From assembly GCF_000349945.1 (NCBI RefSeq), contig NC_020516.1, forward strand, positions 2,294,001 to 2,358,000: 64,000 nucleotides of DNA, written 5' to 3'. The position numbers were made by a program, and so were the translations under genes. The notes under the pieces are model-generated. The model saw only the letters and a program-made list of their open reading frames with translations. It had not been told where the DNA came from and ran no database searches. Of this stretch, positions 1 through 11,611 are shown piece after piece. This stretch comes from Azoarcus sp. KH32C. GTDB lineage: Bacteria; Pseudomonadota; Gammaproteobacteria; Burkholderiales; Rhodocyclaceae. The number at the start of each line of letters is the position of its first letter. The first letter of the stretch is position 1.

Positions 1-747
1 GCGGGGGTCGCGCACGAGATCAACAATCCGATCGGCTTCGTGAATTCGAATCTTTCCACCTTGGCGAAGTACGTCGAGTCGCTGCTTTCGCTGATCGGCG
101 TGTATGAAGAGAGCGAGCACCTGCTCGCCGATGGGGCCGAAGCGCGAGGCCGGATCGTGGCGGCGAAGGAGGCTGCGGATCTCGACTTCATGCGTGACGA
201 TGTGCGGCAACTGATTACCGAGTCGATCGAGGGTGCAAGCCGCGTCCGGCGCATCGTGCAGGACTTGCGCGATTTCTCGCGAATCGATAGCACGGAGTGG
301 CAGATGTTCGATCTGCGGGCCGGAATCGAGAGCACGCTCAACGTCGCGGCCAATGAGATCAAGTACAAGGCGTCAGTGGTGCGTGACTACGGGGAGGTGC
401 CGCCCGTCGAATGCATTGCGGCGCAGATCAATCAGGTGTTCCTCAACCTGCTCGTGAATGCGGCGCAGGCGATCAAGGGGCGAGGGACGATCACCGTCAG
501 GACCGGTTGTGACGGCAATGAGGTATGGGCGGCGATTGCCGACGATGGGTCGGGCATCCCGCCGGAAGTCCTGCCCAAGATCTTCGATCCCTTCTTTACC
601 ACGAAGCCAGTGGGGGCGGGGACGGGGCTGGGGCTGTCGGTGTCCTATGGCATCGTGCAGAAGCACGGCGGACACATCGATGTCGATAGCCACCCCGGCG
701 AGGGAACGACCTTCACCGTGCGGCTTCCGCTGCGCCGGGCTGCGTGA
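1..747 (+). CDS. Sensor histidine kinase, C-terminal part (5' end outside window)
   Basis: The reading frame is open from base 1 to the stop at 747, so only the last 248 residues are visible. They hold the dimerisation/phosphoacceptor segment with an H-box (AHEINNP, His at visible residue 5) and a full HATPase_c domain: N-box (NQVFLNLLVNAAQ, from about 144), G1 (DDGSGIP, about 181), F-box (FDPFF, about 195) and G2 (GTGLGLS, about 207). The protein would autophosphorylate on the His and pass phosphate to a response regulator. The sensor part and the partner lie upstream of the window, so the signal is unknown. The ATP-site motifs are intact, so nothing suggests a dead kinase. It is convergent with recJ. 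Confidence 0.93.
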   Translation, partial: AGVAHEINNPIGFVNSNLSTLAKYVESLLSLIGVYEESEHLLADGAEARGRIVAAKEAADLDFMRDDVRQLITESIEGASRVRRIVQDLRDFSRIDSTEWQMFDLRAGIESTLNVAANEIKYKASVVRDYGEVPPVECIAAQINQVFLNLLVNAAQAIKGRGTITVRTGCDGNEVWAAIADDGSGIPPEVLPKIFDPFFTTKPVGAGTGLGLSVSYGIVQKHGGHIDVDSHPGEGTTFTVRLPLRRAA

Positions 748-757
748 CGCAGCCCGG
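735..757. terminator. GC-rich hairpin between convergent kinase and recJ genes
   Basis: A perfect 10-bp stem (CCGGGCTGCG / CGCAGCCCGG) with a TGA loop spans the kinase stop codon and the 24-bp gap to recJ. There is no T-run on either side, so an intrinsic terminator is doubtful. It may slow polymerase or protect 3' ends. Confidence 0.3.
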
Positions 758-771
758 GCGCCGGTCAAGGC

Positions 772-2463
772 TCACGCGCCTTCGAAGTATTCGAGCATCA
801 GCTGCAGGCTGGTGATGCCGTTGTACTCGTTCGGCGCAAGCCGGTAGGCGGCCCGGATCTGCGGCGGGGCGCCGTCGGCGAAATTGAAGCGCACGGCGTC
901 GAAGCGGACGTTGTTCTTCGAAAGCTGCAGCTTCAGGTGCTTGTCCTTCATCAGCCGCTGGTTGTCGACGCGGAATACGTCGTCGAACACGGGCGCGGCG
1001 AAGCCTTGACCCCAGATGTCCTGCTCGATCAGGCGCGCCGATTCGAGGCTCATGTAGCCCGCTTCGAGAGGGCCGTCGGTGTCCAGGGTGCGCGTCAGAT
1101 CCGAGGGCGAGACGAGGGACTGCACCGCATCCTCGAACACGGCCTGGAAGCGGCTGTACTCGCTTTCGCGAATCGTGAGGCCGGCCGCCATCGCGTGGCC
1201 GCCGAAGCGCAGGATGAGTTCGGGGTGTTGCTTGCTCACGAGGTCGAGCGCATCGCGCAGGTGCAGGTTCGGGATCGAGCGGCCGGACCCCTTCAGCTCG
1301 CCTTCGTCGCCCCGCGCGAAAGCGATCACCGGGCGATGCAGCTTTTCCTTGATGCGTCCGGCGACGATCCCGATCACGCCCTGGTGCCAGTCCGGCTCGA
1401 ACAGGCTCACGGTGGCCGTGTTGCCGGGATCGAATCCGGCGAGCCGCGCGAGTGCGCCTTCCTGCATGTCCTGTTCGATGTTGCGGCGCTCGCGATTGAG
1501 CTTGTCGAGTTCCTGCGCGATGTTCAGCGCGCGGCCTATGTCGTCGGTGACGAGGCACTCGATGCCGAGGCTCATGTCCGAGAGGCGCCCAGCAGCGTTG
1601 AGGCGCGGGCCGAGGCCGAAGCCCATGTCGAAGGTGCTCGCGCGCGCCGCATCGCGGCTCGCAGCGGCGAAGAGCGCGCGGATACCGGGTTGCATCCGGC
1701 CCGCGCGCATGCGGGCAAGGCCCTGGGACACGAGGATGCGGTTGTTGTGGTCCAGCCGGACGACGTCGGCGACGGTGCCGAGTGCGACCAGATCGAGCAA
1801 TTCGCCGAGGTTCGGTTCCTTGCCACCGGCAAACGCGCCGCGGTCCCGCAGTTCGGCGCGCAGGGCCAGCATCGTGTAGAACATGACGCCGACGCCGGCG
1901 AGCGACTTGCTCGGGAAGTCGCAGCTCGGCTGGTTCGGATTCACGATCACGTCGGCGTCGGGCAGCGCGTCGCCGGGCAGGTGGTGGTCGGTGATCACGG
2001 TTGCCATGCCGTAGCTGCGCGCCGCTGCGACCCCTTCGACACTGGCAATGCCGTTGTCGACGGTGATCAGCACGTCCGGCTCCATGCGCGCGGCCAGTTC
2101 GACGATCGCCGGTGTCAGGCCGTAGCCGTATTCGAAGCGGTTGGGCACGAGGTAGCCGACGTCGGCGCCGAAGGCGCGCAACGCGCGGATGCCGACCGCA
2201 CAGGCGGTGGCGCCGTCGCAGTCGTAGTCGGCGACGATCAGCATGCGTGCGCCCGCTTCGATGGCGTCGGCGAGCAGTTGCGCGGCTTCGCGTGTTCCCT
2301 TCAGTGCGTCGGGCGGAAGCAGGGCCTTGAGCCCGTAATCGAGCTCCTCGCGCCGAGTGATGCCGCGCGCCGCGTAGATCCGGGCGAGAAGCGGGTGTGT
2401 CCCGGTATCGATCAGCCGTTGCATGGCACGCGCCGGGATGGCGCGGGGTTGGATCTGCGTCAT
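772..2463 (-). CDS. recJ: Single-stranded-DNA-specific exonuclease RecJ
   Basis: The 563-residue product is close to the usual RecJ length (about 575). RecJ degrades single-stranded DNA 5' to 3' in RecF-pathway recombination, mismatch repair and base-excision repair. The DHH phosphoesterase signature is present: the DYDCDG motif (residues 79-84), VDNG (about 135-138) and TDHH (158-161), all metal-binding. The DHHA1 part with FGGHAMAAG lies in the C-terminal half, followed by the OB-like tail. The start ATG lies within the stop of the upstream gene (ATGA overlap at 2460-2463), which indicates translational coupling. Confidence 0.97.
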   Translation of the reverse strand: MTQIQPRAIPARAMQRLIDTGTHPLLARIYAARGITRREELDYGLKALLPPDALKGTREAAQLLADAIEAGARMLIVADYDCDGATACAVGIRALRAFGADVGYLVPNRFEYGYGLTPAIVELAARMEPDVLITVDNGIASVEGVAAARSYGMATVITDHHLPGDALPDADVIVNPNQPSCDFPSKSLAGVGVMFYTMLALRAELRDRGAFAGGKEPNLGELLDLVALGTVADVVRLDHNNRILVSQGLARMRAGRMQPGIRALFAAASRDAARASTFDMGFGLGPRLNAAGRLSDMSLGIECLVTDDIGRALNIAQELDKLNRERRNIEQDMQEGALARLAGFDPGNTATVSLFEPDWHQGVIGIVAGRIKEKLHRPVIAFARGDEGELKGSGRSIPNLHLRDALDLVSKQHPELILRFGGHAMAAGLTIRESEYSRFQAVFEDAVQSLVSPSDLTRTLDTDGPLEAGYMSLESARLIEQDIWGQGFAAPVFDDVFRVDNQRLMKDKHLKLQLSKNNVRFDAVRFNFADGAPPQIRAAYRLAPNEYNGITSLQLMLEYFEGA

Positions 2464-3551
2464 TGTTCGAATCTTCCGGACTCGGCGGCTTGCGGAGCAT
2501 CGCCGGTTGGCGCTGGAGGCGGCGCCATTGTTTTCAGCAGCGCATCGAAGGCGTATGGCTTGCGCCAGAACTTCCAGCGGTCGCTGGCCTGGACGGCGAG
2601 TTCGAGTGTGCCTCGGTCACCGGGGGCGGTCAGCCGCAGGCTGCGCACGCGCCGAGTGCGAATTGCATCGGCGAGGGGGGCGAACCATTCCCGCTCGAGG
2701 GCGACCAGCGTGTTGCGCCAGCGATCGATATCGAGCTGCAAGGCGGGCTTGAGGAGCGAATCGATGATGACGACCGTCTCGTCCTTCAGCGCGGCCGTGC
2801 AGTCGGGGGCCGTGGGCTCGACGCCTGCGGCGCGGGCGAGGCCGCGGGTCAGGGGCTCGCGGGTCTGGACTGCCGTCGCCGGCCTCCTTGCCGATGCCGC
2901 GAGTTCGCCCGCACCCCACAGCCACAAGCTGTTCGCGGGTCGGCGACCGGCGCTTTCCCTTGCTTGATTCACCCGATGGTTGTGGAGCACGACCTGAATC
3001 TCGTTCATCGTGCGCTGCCAGAGGCGCGCGTCCTCGCCTTCGGGCAGGAAATGCTGGATGGGCCGGCCGACGACGTCGTGCAAGGGGTAGAGCCGTGCGC
3101 GCGTCGGGGCCGCGAGACGCAAGTACCAACGGGCCGGCGTGCAGGCTTCGAATTGGCCGATATCGGAGAAGGTCTCGTTCAGCGCGCCGATCAGTGCGGC
3201 GACTTCGTCCGGCGACAACTCGTCTTCCGGAAAATCGTTGAGCAGCAGGTGTTCGCGCGCGAAGGAGAGGTTGACCGGGTCCGCGCACAGCCAGTGGGAA
3301 GCGGCGGGTGGCGGGGCGGCGTCTTCGCCGAGACGACGGAGTGCCGCGAGCGGCAGCGGCGCGTCTTCTTCATTAGGGCTGGGATACCCGAGCAGACGGG
3401 CCAGTTGGCGGTCCAGCGGTTCGAAGGGCGCGACGTGGCGGTGGCCGAGGCCGAGCAGTCGAGCCAGGGCGGGCAACTGCAAACCGGAGGCCGGCCCGAT
3501 GGCCGATGCGCCGGGCCAGATCAGGCCGGGGATGACGAGGTGAATCTGCAT
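2460..3551 (-). CDS. Uncharacterised RecJ-linked protein (COG4255-like, possible phosphoglycerate mutase relative)
   Basis: The protein has 363 residues and no signal peptide. It opens with a beta-strand-like MQIHLVIPGLIWP and is rich in Leu, Ala and Arg. It resembles the betaproteobacterial COG4255 group, which is sometimes annotated as a predicted regulatory or cofactor-independent phosphoglycerate-mutase-like protein. I cannot see a complete metal-binding motif set of the alkaline phosphatase superfamily, so a catalytic role is unproven. It overlaps recJ by four bases and is probably its operon partner. The exact function is unknown. Confidence 0.75.
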   Translation of the reverse strand: MQIHLVIPGLIWPGASAIGPASGLQLPALARLLGLGHRHVAPFEPLDRQLARLLGYPSPNEEDAPLPLAALRRLGEDAAPPPAASHWLCADPVNLSFAREHLLLNDFPEDELSPDEVAALIGALNETFSDIGQFEACTPARWYLRLAAPTRARLYPLHDVVGRPIQHFLPEGEDARLWQRTMNEIQVVLHNHRVNQARESAGRRPANSLWLWGAGELAASARRPATAVQTREPLTRGLARAAGVEPTAPDCTAALKDETVVIIDSLLKPALQLDIDRWRNTLVALEREWFAPLADAIRTRRVRSLRLTAPGDRGTLELAVQASDRWKFWRKPYAFDALLKTMAPPPAPTGDAPQAAESGRFEQ

Positions 3552-3621
3552 GGGGCGGCCGAAGAGAAGAGCGCGCCGAGTCTAGCACACGGTACTGTCA
3601 GGGGAAGGGTCCGCGGGCAGA

Positions 3622-3652
3622 GGAGAAAACGGGTGCAGTGTGCCCGCACCCG
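3622..3652 (-). terminator. Intrinsic terminator of the universal stress protein gene
   Basis: Read on the minus strand, a 7-bp stem CGGGTGC / GCACCCG with a 9-nt loop is followed by TTTTCTCC. It starts 9 bases after the stop codon of the stress-protein gene, which fits a Rho-independent terminator. Confidence 0.65.
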
Positions 3653-3660
3653 GGATGCGA

Positions 3661-4128
3661 TTACTTGCCGCGCACCAGCACCAGCGAGGTCGTGGCAAGG
3701 CGCACGAGATCCTCGGCGACGTTGCCGACGAAGAGACGTGCAAAGCCGCGGCGGCCGTGCGTGCCGGCAACGATCACGTCGGCCTGCCAGGCGTTGGCGC
3801 CTTCGATGATCCATTCGGCGACGCGGCGGTGTGCGGTTTCGATCTGGCCATCCGCTTCGAGGAGCGCCGTGTCGGCCTGGACGCCGGCATCGGCGGCGGT
3901 CTTTGCGGCGGCTTCGAGCAGGGCCTTGCCCGCGTCGCGCATGGCTTTTTCCGCTTGCGAGACGTCGATCACGGCTTCGAGGCCGACGGCGTGGCGGATC
4001 GGGGCCTCGTCGGCGACGTGCACGATCCGGAGGGCGGCGCCGAGCGTCTTCGCCAGGGTGATCGCTTCGGCAAGTGCGGCGTTCGAGGTGGCGCTGTCGT
4101 CGACAGCAACGAGAATCCTCTTGTACAT
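3661..4128 (-). CDS. Universal stress protein, UspA family
   Basis: This is a 155-residue single-domain Usp protein, the normal family length. It begins MYKRILVAVDDS, the typical first strand and nucleotide-contact Asp. The ATP-binding pattern G-x2-G-x9-G is present at residues 122-135 (GTHG...GN), although the position usually held by Ser/Thr is Asn136. ATP-binding Usp proteins are cytoplasmic dimers raised under stress or starvation. It stands alone between recJ and the lactate permease, with its own terminator downstream. Confidence 0.95.
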   Translation of the reverse strand: MYKRILVAVDDSATSNAALAEAITLAKTLGAALRIVHVADEAPIRHAVGLEAVIDVSQAEKAMRDAGKALLEAAAKTAADAGVQADTALLEADGQIETAHRRVAEWIIEGANAWQADVIVAGTHGRRGFARLFVGNVAEDLVRLATTSLVLVRGK

Positions 4129-4216
4129 GATATTGCTCCGCTTGGAACTTCAATATTGGCTGATTCGATCGGGACCGCCTGCGATTTGACGTCGCACGCG
4201 GCCCCGGGTTTCGCGC

Positions 4217-5887
<1,671 letters not shown>

Positions 5888-6029
5888 GGTGAAGCCCTCC
5901 CGGATGTGCTCGTATATCGGTATCGAAATGGCGCTACTTACGCGGGTCGTACGATAGGGAGGTGCCGATGTGGCCGCCAGACGGATTAACCCTGTTGCCG
6001 TAATCCCTGATTGCGCGAGATGAAATGAG

Positions 6030-6040
6030 TTGTCAGACAA
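6030..6040. promoter_or_regulatory. Candidate GntR/FadR-family (LldR-like) operator
   Basis: TTGTCAGACAA is a perfect palindrome and fits the TNGTNNNACNA pattern known for LldR-type FCD/GntR regulators of lactate genes. It lies in the 299-bp gap (5888-6186) between the divergent lldP and lolC genes, on the lldP side. No GntR regulator gene is in the window. I see no other strong element in this gap. Confidence 0.5.
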
Positions 6041-6186
6041 GTGTGCAGTGAAGATATCGGGGACGTCGGACACTCCTCGTGGATCGGCTCCGATCACGGT
6101 CTGACACGTTTTCTCTCCCCAAGGACCGCCTTCCCCGGCACAATGCCGAACTTTGCGATCCGGGCCTTGCGGCTGTGCCGAGTGCG

Positions 6187-7432
6187 ATGCGATACGAATT
6201 TCTGGTAGGACTGCGATACACCCGCTCGCGTAGGCGTGCGCAGGGAGGCAACCGTTTCATTTCCTTTATTTCACTGGTGTCGATGCTCGGCACCGGTCTC
6301 GGCGTCGCGGCCTTGATCGTCGTGCTGTCCGTGATGAACGGCTTCCAGGAAGAGCTGCGCACCCGCATTCTCGGGGTCGCTGCGCATATCCAGATTTCGG
6401 GCAACGACGGGGAACTGGAGGGGTGGCAACAGGTGGCAGACCAGGCGGTGCACCATCCGCTGGTACGGGCCGCGGCGCCCTACGTGCAGGAGCAGGGCAT
6501 GCTGTCCTTCGACCAGGCCGTGCGTGGGACGATCGTGCGGGGGGTGCTTCCCGGGGCCGAGGAGCAGGTCGCCGATTTCGCACGGCATATGCGCATGGGC
6601 AGCCTGGAAGAGCTGAAGCCGGGCCGCTTCGGCATCGTGCTCGGGCGCGATCTTGCGTACGCCTTGCGCGCGAGGGTCGGCGACAAGGTGACGCTGATCG
6701 CACCGCAGGGCCTCGTCACGCCGGCCGCCGTGCTGCCGCGCGTGAAGCAGTTCGAGGTGGTCGGCATCTTCGAGGCGGGGATGTATGAATACGATTCGGG
6801 GCTCGCGCTGATCCACCTGCAGGATGCGCAGGTGCTCTACCGCATGGACGACCGCGTGAGCGGAGTGCGGCTCAAGCTCGACGATCTTTTCGCGGCGCCC
6901 CGGGTCGCGTCGGAAATTGCGCTGACGCTGGACGGCAACATGATGGTCAGCGACTGGACGCGCACGCACGCGAATTTCTTCCGGGCGGTCGCGATCGAGA
7001 AGACGATGATGACGGTGATCCTGTTCCTGATCGTCGCCGTCGCGGCATTCAATATTGTCTCCACGCTCGTGATGGCGGTGCAGGAAAAGCAGGCCGACAT
7101 CGCGATCCTGCGCACGCTGGGCGCGAGTCCGCGTTCGATCATGACGGTGTTCGTGTTGCAGGGCGCAGTGATCGGACTTGTCGGTCTGCTCGGCGGCGTG
7201 GCGGGCGGCCTGCTGCTGGCGAATAACCTCGACGTCGTGATTCCCGTGTTGGAAAAAATCACCGGGGCGACGCTGTGGAACAGGGAGGTTTACTTCCTCA
7301 GTGAACTGCCGTCGAAAGTGCTGTGGTCTGACGTCGTGACCATCGTGTCGGTGTCCTTCGTCCTGACCCTCGTCGCGACGCTCTACCCGAGTTGGCGTGC
7401 GAGTCGTGTGAATCCCGCGGAGGCGCTGCGCT

Positions 7433-7440
<8 letters not shown>
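6187..7440 (+). CDS. lolC: Lipoprotein-releasing system membrane protein LolC/LolE (single, LolF-like)
   Basis: The 417-residue product belongs to the LolC/E family: a first transmembrane helix near residues 23-45, a large periplasmic domain, and a C-terminal FtsX-type block of three helices. With LolD it forms the ABC transporter that extracts lipoproteins from the inner membrane and hands them to LolA. I chose the ATG at 6187 (MRYEFLVGLRYTRSRRR) because homologues begin there; the frame is open upstream. It overlaps lolD by 8 bp. Only one membrane subunit is encoded here, which suggests the homodimeric LolF-type arrangement. Confidence 0.95.
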
Positions 7441-8119
<679 letters not shown>

Positions 8120-8143
8120 TCGGCTTCGGCCAGAGGAATCGAT

Positions 8144-8166
8144 GGGGCGCTGCGGCGCCCCTTTTT
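8144..8166 (+). terminator. Intrinsic terminator after lolD
   Basis: A 7-bp stem GGGGCGC / GCGCCCC with a 4-nt loop (TGCG) is followed by TTTTT. It lies 24 bp past the lolD stop and ends the lolCD unit before comEC. Confidence 0.85.
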
Positions 8167-8236
8167 GATGGTGCACGGGGTGCTGGGCATCCGAGACTTG
8201 CGCCGCAGCCGTCCGAGCCCGCATGATTCCGGGATT

Positions 8237-10591
8237 ATGCGAATGGCAATTGTTGCGTTTGCGCTCGGAACCTGGCTGTGCCAGCGGCTGCCCGAGCTGC
8301 CCTCTCTGACGACGCTTCTTCTCGCGACGCTCGGCGTCGGGATCGCGGCCGGCGCGCTCTTCCTCCTGCATCGTCGCGACACGTTGCCGGCCAAGGTGTT
8401 TCGGGCCGGAGTACTGTTGCTGGCATTGCTGGTCGGGCTTGGCTGGGCCGTGTTGCGCGCGCAGTGGCGCATAGGCGACGAGCTGTCGTCGGATTGGGAG
8501 GGGCGGGACGTTGTCGTCACGGGCGTCGTCGAGGACTTGCCGGACCTGATCCGAAACGGCGTGCGCTTCATGTTCGCGGTGGAACGGGCCGACGGACCGG
8601 TGCCGAGCCATATCCTGCTGTCCTCGAGCAGCTTCGAGCGCAAGGGCGCCGCCCGCGGCGAGGTGCCGGTCGTGCGGCCTGGGGAGCGGTGGCGCTTCAC
8701 CGTTCGGTTGAAGAAGCCCCACGGTTTCGCGAACCCGGGCGGCTTCGACTACGAGGCATCGCTCCTCGAACGGGGAGTGCGCGCGACCGGGCACGTGCGG
8801 CAGGGCGGCGAAGCAGTGCGGCTCGACGCCAATGTGTTCGCGCCGATGGCCTATGTTCACCGCCTGCGCGATGCGATCCGCACGCGATTTTCGGCGGCTT
8901 TGCCGGACGCCGAATTCGCGGGCGTGCTGATCGCCCTTGCGGTCGGCGATCAGCGCGCGATTCCGGACGAGCAATGGACGGTCTTCCGCAAGACCGGAGT
9001 TGCACATTTGATCAGCATCTCAGGGTTGCATGTTTCGATGGTCGGATTGCTGGTCGGCTGGCTGGTCGGGTGGAAGTGGCGGCGTTCCACGCGACGCGTG
9101 CTGCGACTGCCCGCAGTGAAGGCCGCTGCCGCTGCCGGATTCTGCGCCGCTGCGGCCTACGCCGTGCTGGCCGGGCTCGGGATTCCGACGCAGCGGTCGC
9201 TGATCATGCTGGCGGTTGTCGCGCTGGCCTTGCTGTTCGGACGCGAAGCCCACGGCAGCCGCGTGCTGGCGTTGGCGTTGTTCTGCGTGCTCGTCGTCGA
9301 TCCCTGGGCCGTCGTCGCGGCCGGCTTCTGGCTCTCGTTCTTTGCCGCGGGCGTGATCATGTACCTCCTCGGCGGGCGCCTGGAGACGGCGAAGGGCTGG
9401 CGTGCCGCGGCCGGAATGCAACTGGGTATCACGTTTGCGAGCCTGCCGGCGACTCTGGCCTTGTTCAACGCCTTCTCGATCGTTTCGCCGATCGCCAACG
9501 CGCTGGCGATTCCGGCGGTCAGTTTCGTGATCACGCCGCTGGTGCTGGTCGCCATCATCGTGCCGTTCGCGCCCTTGCTCCACCTCGCGCACTGGCTGAC
9601 GGGGCTCCTGATGGTCTTTCTCGGATGGGTCGCGAACTTGCCCTTTGCGATGTGGCAGCAGGCGGCCGCTCCGGGAGCCCTCGTCGCCGCAGCGGTGGCG
9701 GGCGTGGCGTGGATGTTCCTGCCGCGTGGCACGCCGGCCCGCTACATGGGGGTGCTCGCCGTGCTGCCGATGCTTGGCTGGTCGCCGTCGCGTCCGGAGC
9801 ATGGCGGATTTCGGCTTGCCGTCCTCGATATCGGCAACGGCACGGCGGTCCATGTGCAGACGGCGCGCCACGACCTCGTGTACGACACCGGGCCGGCCTA
9901 CGGGGCCGACAGCGATGCGGGCGAACGCGTCATCGTTCCCTACCTGCAGGCCGAGGGCGTTCCGCGGCTCGATCGCGTGGTCATTTCGCATGACGACCTT
10001 GACCACACGGGCGGCGCAAGATCGCTCGTTGAAGGGATTCCGGTGGCTGAACTACTCACCAATCTGCCGCGCGATCGGCTCCCGGGGAAAGCGGCCGGAA
10101 CGCCGGTGAGGGCGTGCGTCGCCGGAGATCGGTGGCAGTGGGACGGCGTCGCGTTCGAGATCCTGCACCCGGCGGCGGCGGAGCCGTCCCTTCACGGCGA
10201 CAACGATCACTCGTGCGTCGTGCGCGTCGCGTCGCCGAGCGGGTCGGCGCTGCTTCTCGGAGACGTCGAGCTTCCGGCCGAGCGTCGCATGCTCGAGCGG
10301 GATGGGCAGCATCTCGTGAGCGACGTCGTCGTGGTCGCCCATCACGGCAGCAAGACCTCATCGGGGGCGGACTTCATCGCGGCGACGGGCGGACGTGAAG
10401 CGATCTTCTCGGTGGGTTACCTGAACCATTACCACCACCCGCATCCCTCGGTCGTCGAACGCTGGACGGAGGCCGGTGCGAGGGGCTGGCGAACGGATCG
10501 GCAGGGGGCGATCCGCGTCGACTTCGGTTCATTCCGCATGACCGTGGAAGCGCAGCGATCGACGGAGGCACGATACTGGTACGGTCGTTGA
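8237..10591 (+). CDS. comEC: DNA internalisation / competence protein ComEC/Rec2
   Basis: The 784-residue inner-membrane protein forms the channel that takes single-stranded DNA into the cytoplasm during natural transformation. Three parts are visible: an N-terminal membrane and OB-like region (DUF4131), the polytopic Competence domain with the HLISISGLHVSMVG signature, and a C-terminal metallo-beta-lactamase domain with HDDLDHTGG and VVAHHGSKTSS. The frame is open from 8165, but the ATG at 8237 gives the family-typical hydrophobic start MRMAIVAFALG. Family length is about 750-800. Its presence suggests competence potential, though other com genes are not in this window. Confidence 0.94.
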   Translation: MRMAIVAFALGTWLCQRLPELPSLTTLLLATLGVGIAAGALFLLHRRDTLPAKVFRAGVLLLALLVGLGWAVLRAQWRIGDELSSDWEGRDVVVTGVVEDLPDLIRNGVRFMFAVERADGPVPSHILLSSSSFERKGAARGEVPVVRPGERWRFTVRLKKPHGFANPGGFDYEASLLERGVRATGHVRQGGEAVRLDANVFAPMAYVHRLRDAIRTRFSAALPDAEFAGVLIALAVGDQRAIPDEQWTVFRKTGVAHLISISGLHVSMVGLLVGWLVGWKWRRSTRRVLRLPAVKAAAAAGFCAAAAYAVLAGLGIPTQRSLIMLAVVALALLFGREAHGSRVLALALFCVLVVDPWAVVAAGFWLSFFAAGVIMYLLGGRLETAKGWRAAAGMQLGITFASLPATLALFNAFSIVSPIANALAIPAVSFVITPLVLVAIIVPFAPLLHLAHWLTGLLMVFLGWVANLPFAMWQQAAAPGALVAAAVAGVAWMFLPRGTPARYMGVLAVLPMLGWSPSRPEHGGFRLAVLDIGNGTAVHVQTARHDLVYDTGPAYGADSDAGERVIVPYLQAEGVPRLDRVVISHDDLDHTGGARSLVEGIPVAELLTNLPRDRLPGKAAGTPVRACVAGDRWQWDGVAFEILHPAAAEPSLHGDNDHSCVVRVASPSGSALLLGDVELPAERRMLERDGQHLVSDVVVVAHHGSKTSSGADFIAATGGREAIFSVGYLNHYHHPHPSVVERWTEAGARGWRTDRQGAIRVDFGSFRMTVEAQRSTEARYWYGR

Positions 10592-10644
10592 GTGATGCCG
10601 GCATGCTGTTACACTGACTGATCCGCATCGCAGAAGACCATTCC

Positions 10645-11583
10645 ATGAGCCTCCTCGATACCTTGCGCCGACTGTTTCAGCCTGCTCCGCCGCTGCTCGA
10701 GCATCGTCCCGCACCGGTGGCGCGACCCTATCACGGGCTGCGCGAGAAGAGCGTCCAGTGCATCGGGCCGCACGGCCTGCATCGCATGGCTTATTCGGAG
10801 TGGGGCGATCCGGCCAATCGCAAGGTGCTGATCTGCGCGCACGGTCTGACGCGCAACGGCCGCGATTTCGACTTCCTCGCCCAGGCGCTCGCCGACCACT
10901 ACCGCGTCGTGTGTCCCGACGTCGCCGGTCGCGGGCGCAGCGACTGGCTGGGCGTGAAGGGCGACTACGGTTTTCCGCTCTACGTCTCGGACATGGTGAC
11001 GCTGCTCGCGCGCCTCGACGCCGACACGGTGCATTGGGTCGGCACCTCGATGGGAGGACTGATCGGCATGTTGCTCGCGAGCCAGCCGCACACGCCGATT
11101 TCTCGCCTCGTGCTGAACGACGTCGGCCCCGTCATCACGGCGACGTCCTTGCGTCGGATCGGCGAGTATGTCGGCAATGCGCCGAAATTCGCGAGCATGG
11201 CGGAGGCCGAAGCCTGGATTCGCGTCGTGAGCGCCCCCTTCGGACCCTTGACCGATGACCAGTGGCAGCACATCACCCGACACGCGGTGCGCCCGGTCAA
11301 TGGCGGCTTTGCGATGGTCTACGACCCGGGCATCGGCGACGTCTTCCGCTCGGCGCCGATCGCGGCCGATGTCGATCTGTGGGAGGTCTACAATGCGATC
11401 CGTTGCCCGACCCTGGTCATTCGCGGCGCAGAATCGGACCTCCTCGAACCGTCGACCTTCCAACGGATGTCCGAGCAGGGACCGCGCGCCCGGCTGGCTG
11501 AAATTCCCGGCGTCGGCCACGCGCCGATGCTGATGGATGCGGCGCAGATCGCGGTGGTCGGCGACTTCCTGCTGGGGCGCTGA
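10645..11583 (+). CDS. Alpha/beta-hydrolase
   Basis: This is a 312-residue alpha/beta-hydrolase fold protein without a signal peptide. The nucleophile elbow is GTSMGG with Ser135; the oxyanion region is the HG at 66-67. The likely acid is the Asp in AESDLLE and the catalytic His is in GVGHAPML near the C-terminus. The first 35 residues are an extra lead before the core domain. The substrate cannot be deduced; esterase, lactonase or ring-cleavage hydrolase activity is possible. It precedes the DUF599 gene by 28 bp and may be co-transcribed with it. Confidence 0.9.
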   Translation: MSLLDTLRRLFQPAPPLLEHRPAPVARPYHGLREKSVQCIGPHGLHRMAYSEWGDPANRKVLICAHGLTRNGRDFDFLAQALADHYRVVCPDVAGRGRSDWLGVKGDYGFPLYVSDMVTLLARLDADTVHWVGTSMGGLIGMLLASQPHTPISRLVLNDVGPVITATSLRRIGEYVGNAPKFASMAEAEAWIRVVSAPFGPLTDDQWQHITRHAVRPVNGGFAMVYDPGIGDVFRSAPIAADVDLWEVYNAIRCPTLVIRGAESDLLEPSTFQRMSEQGPRARLAEIPGVGHAPMLMDAAQIAVVGDFLLGR

Positions 11584-11611
11584 GGGGCGCAGCGTGGTGG
11601 AAAGAGGCTTC

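Noticed and set aside
937..2967. A long plus-strand open frame across recJ
   Set aside because: A shadow of recJ and its neighbour with no domain and an atypical composition.
3586..3600. CACGGTACTGT, a possible fourth copy of the ATACGG-N2-CCGTAT operator
   Set aside because: Two mismatches from the core and no acyl-CoA gene nearby; judged chance.
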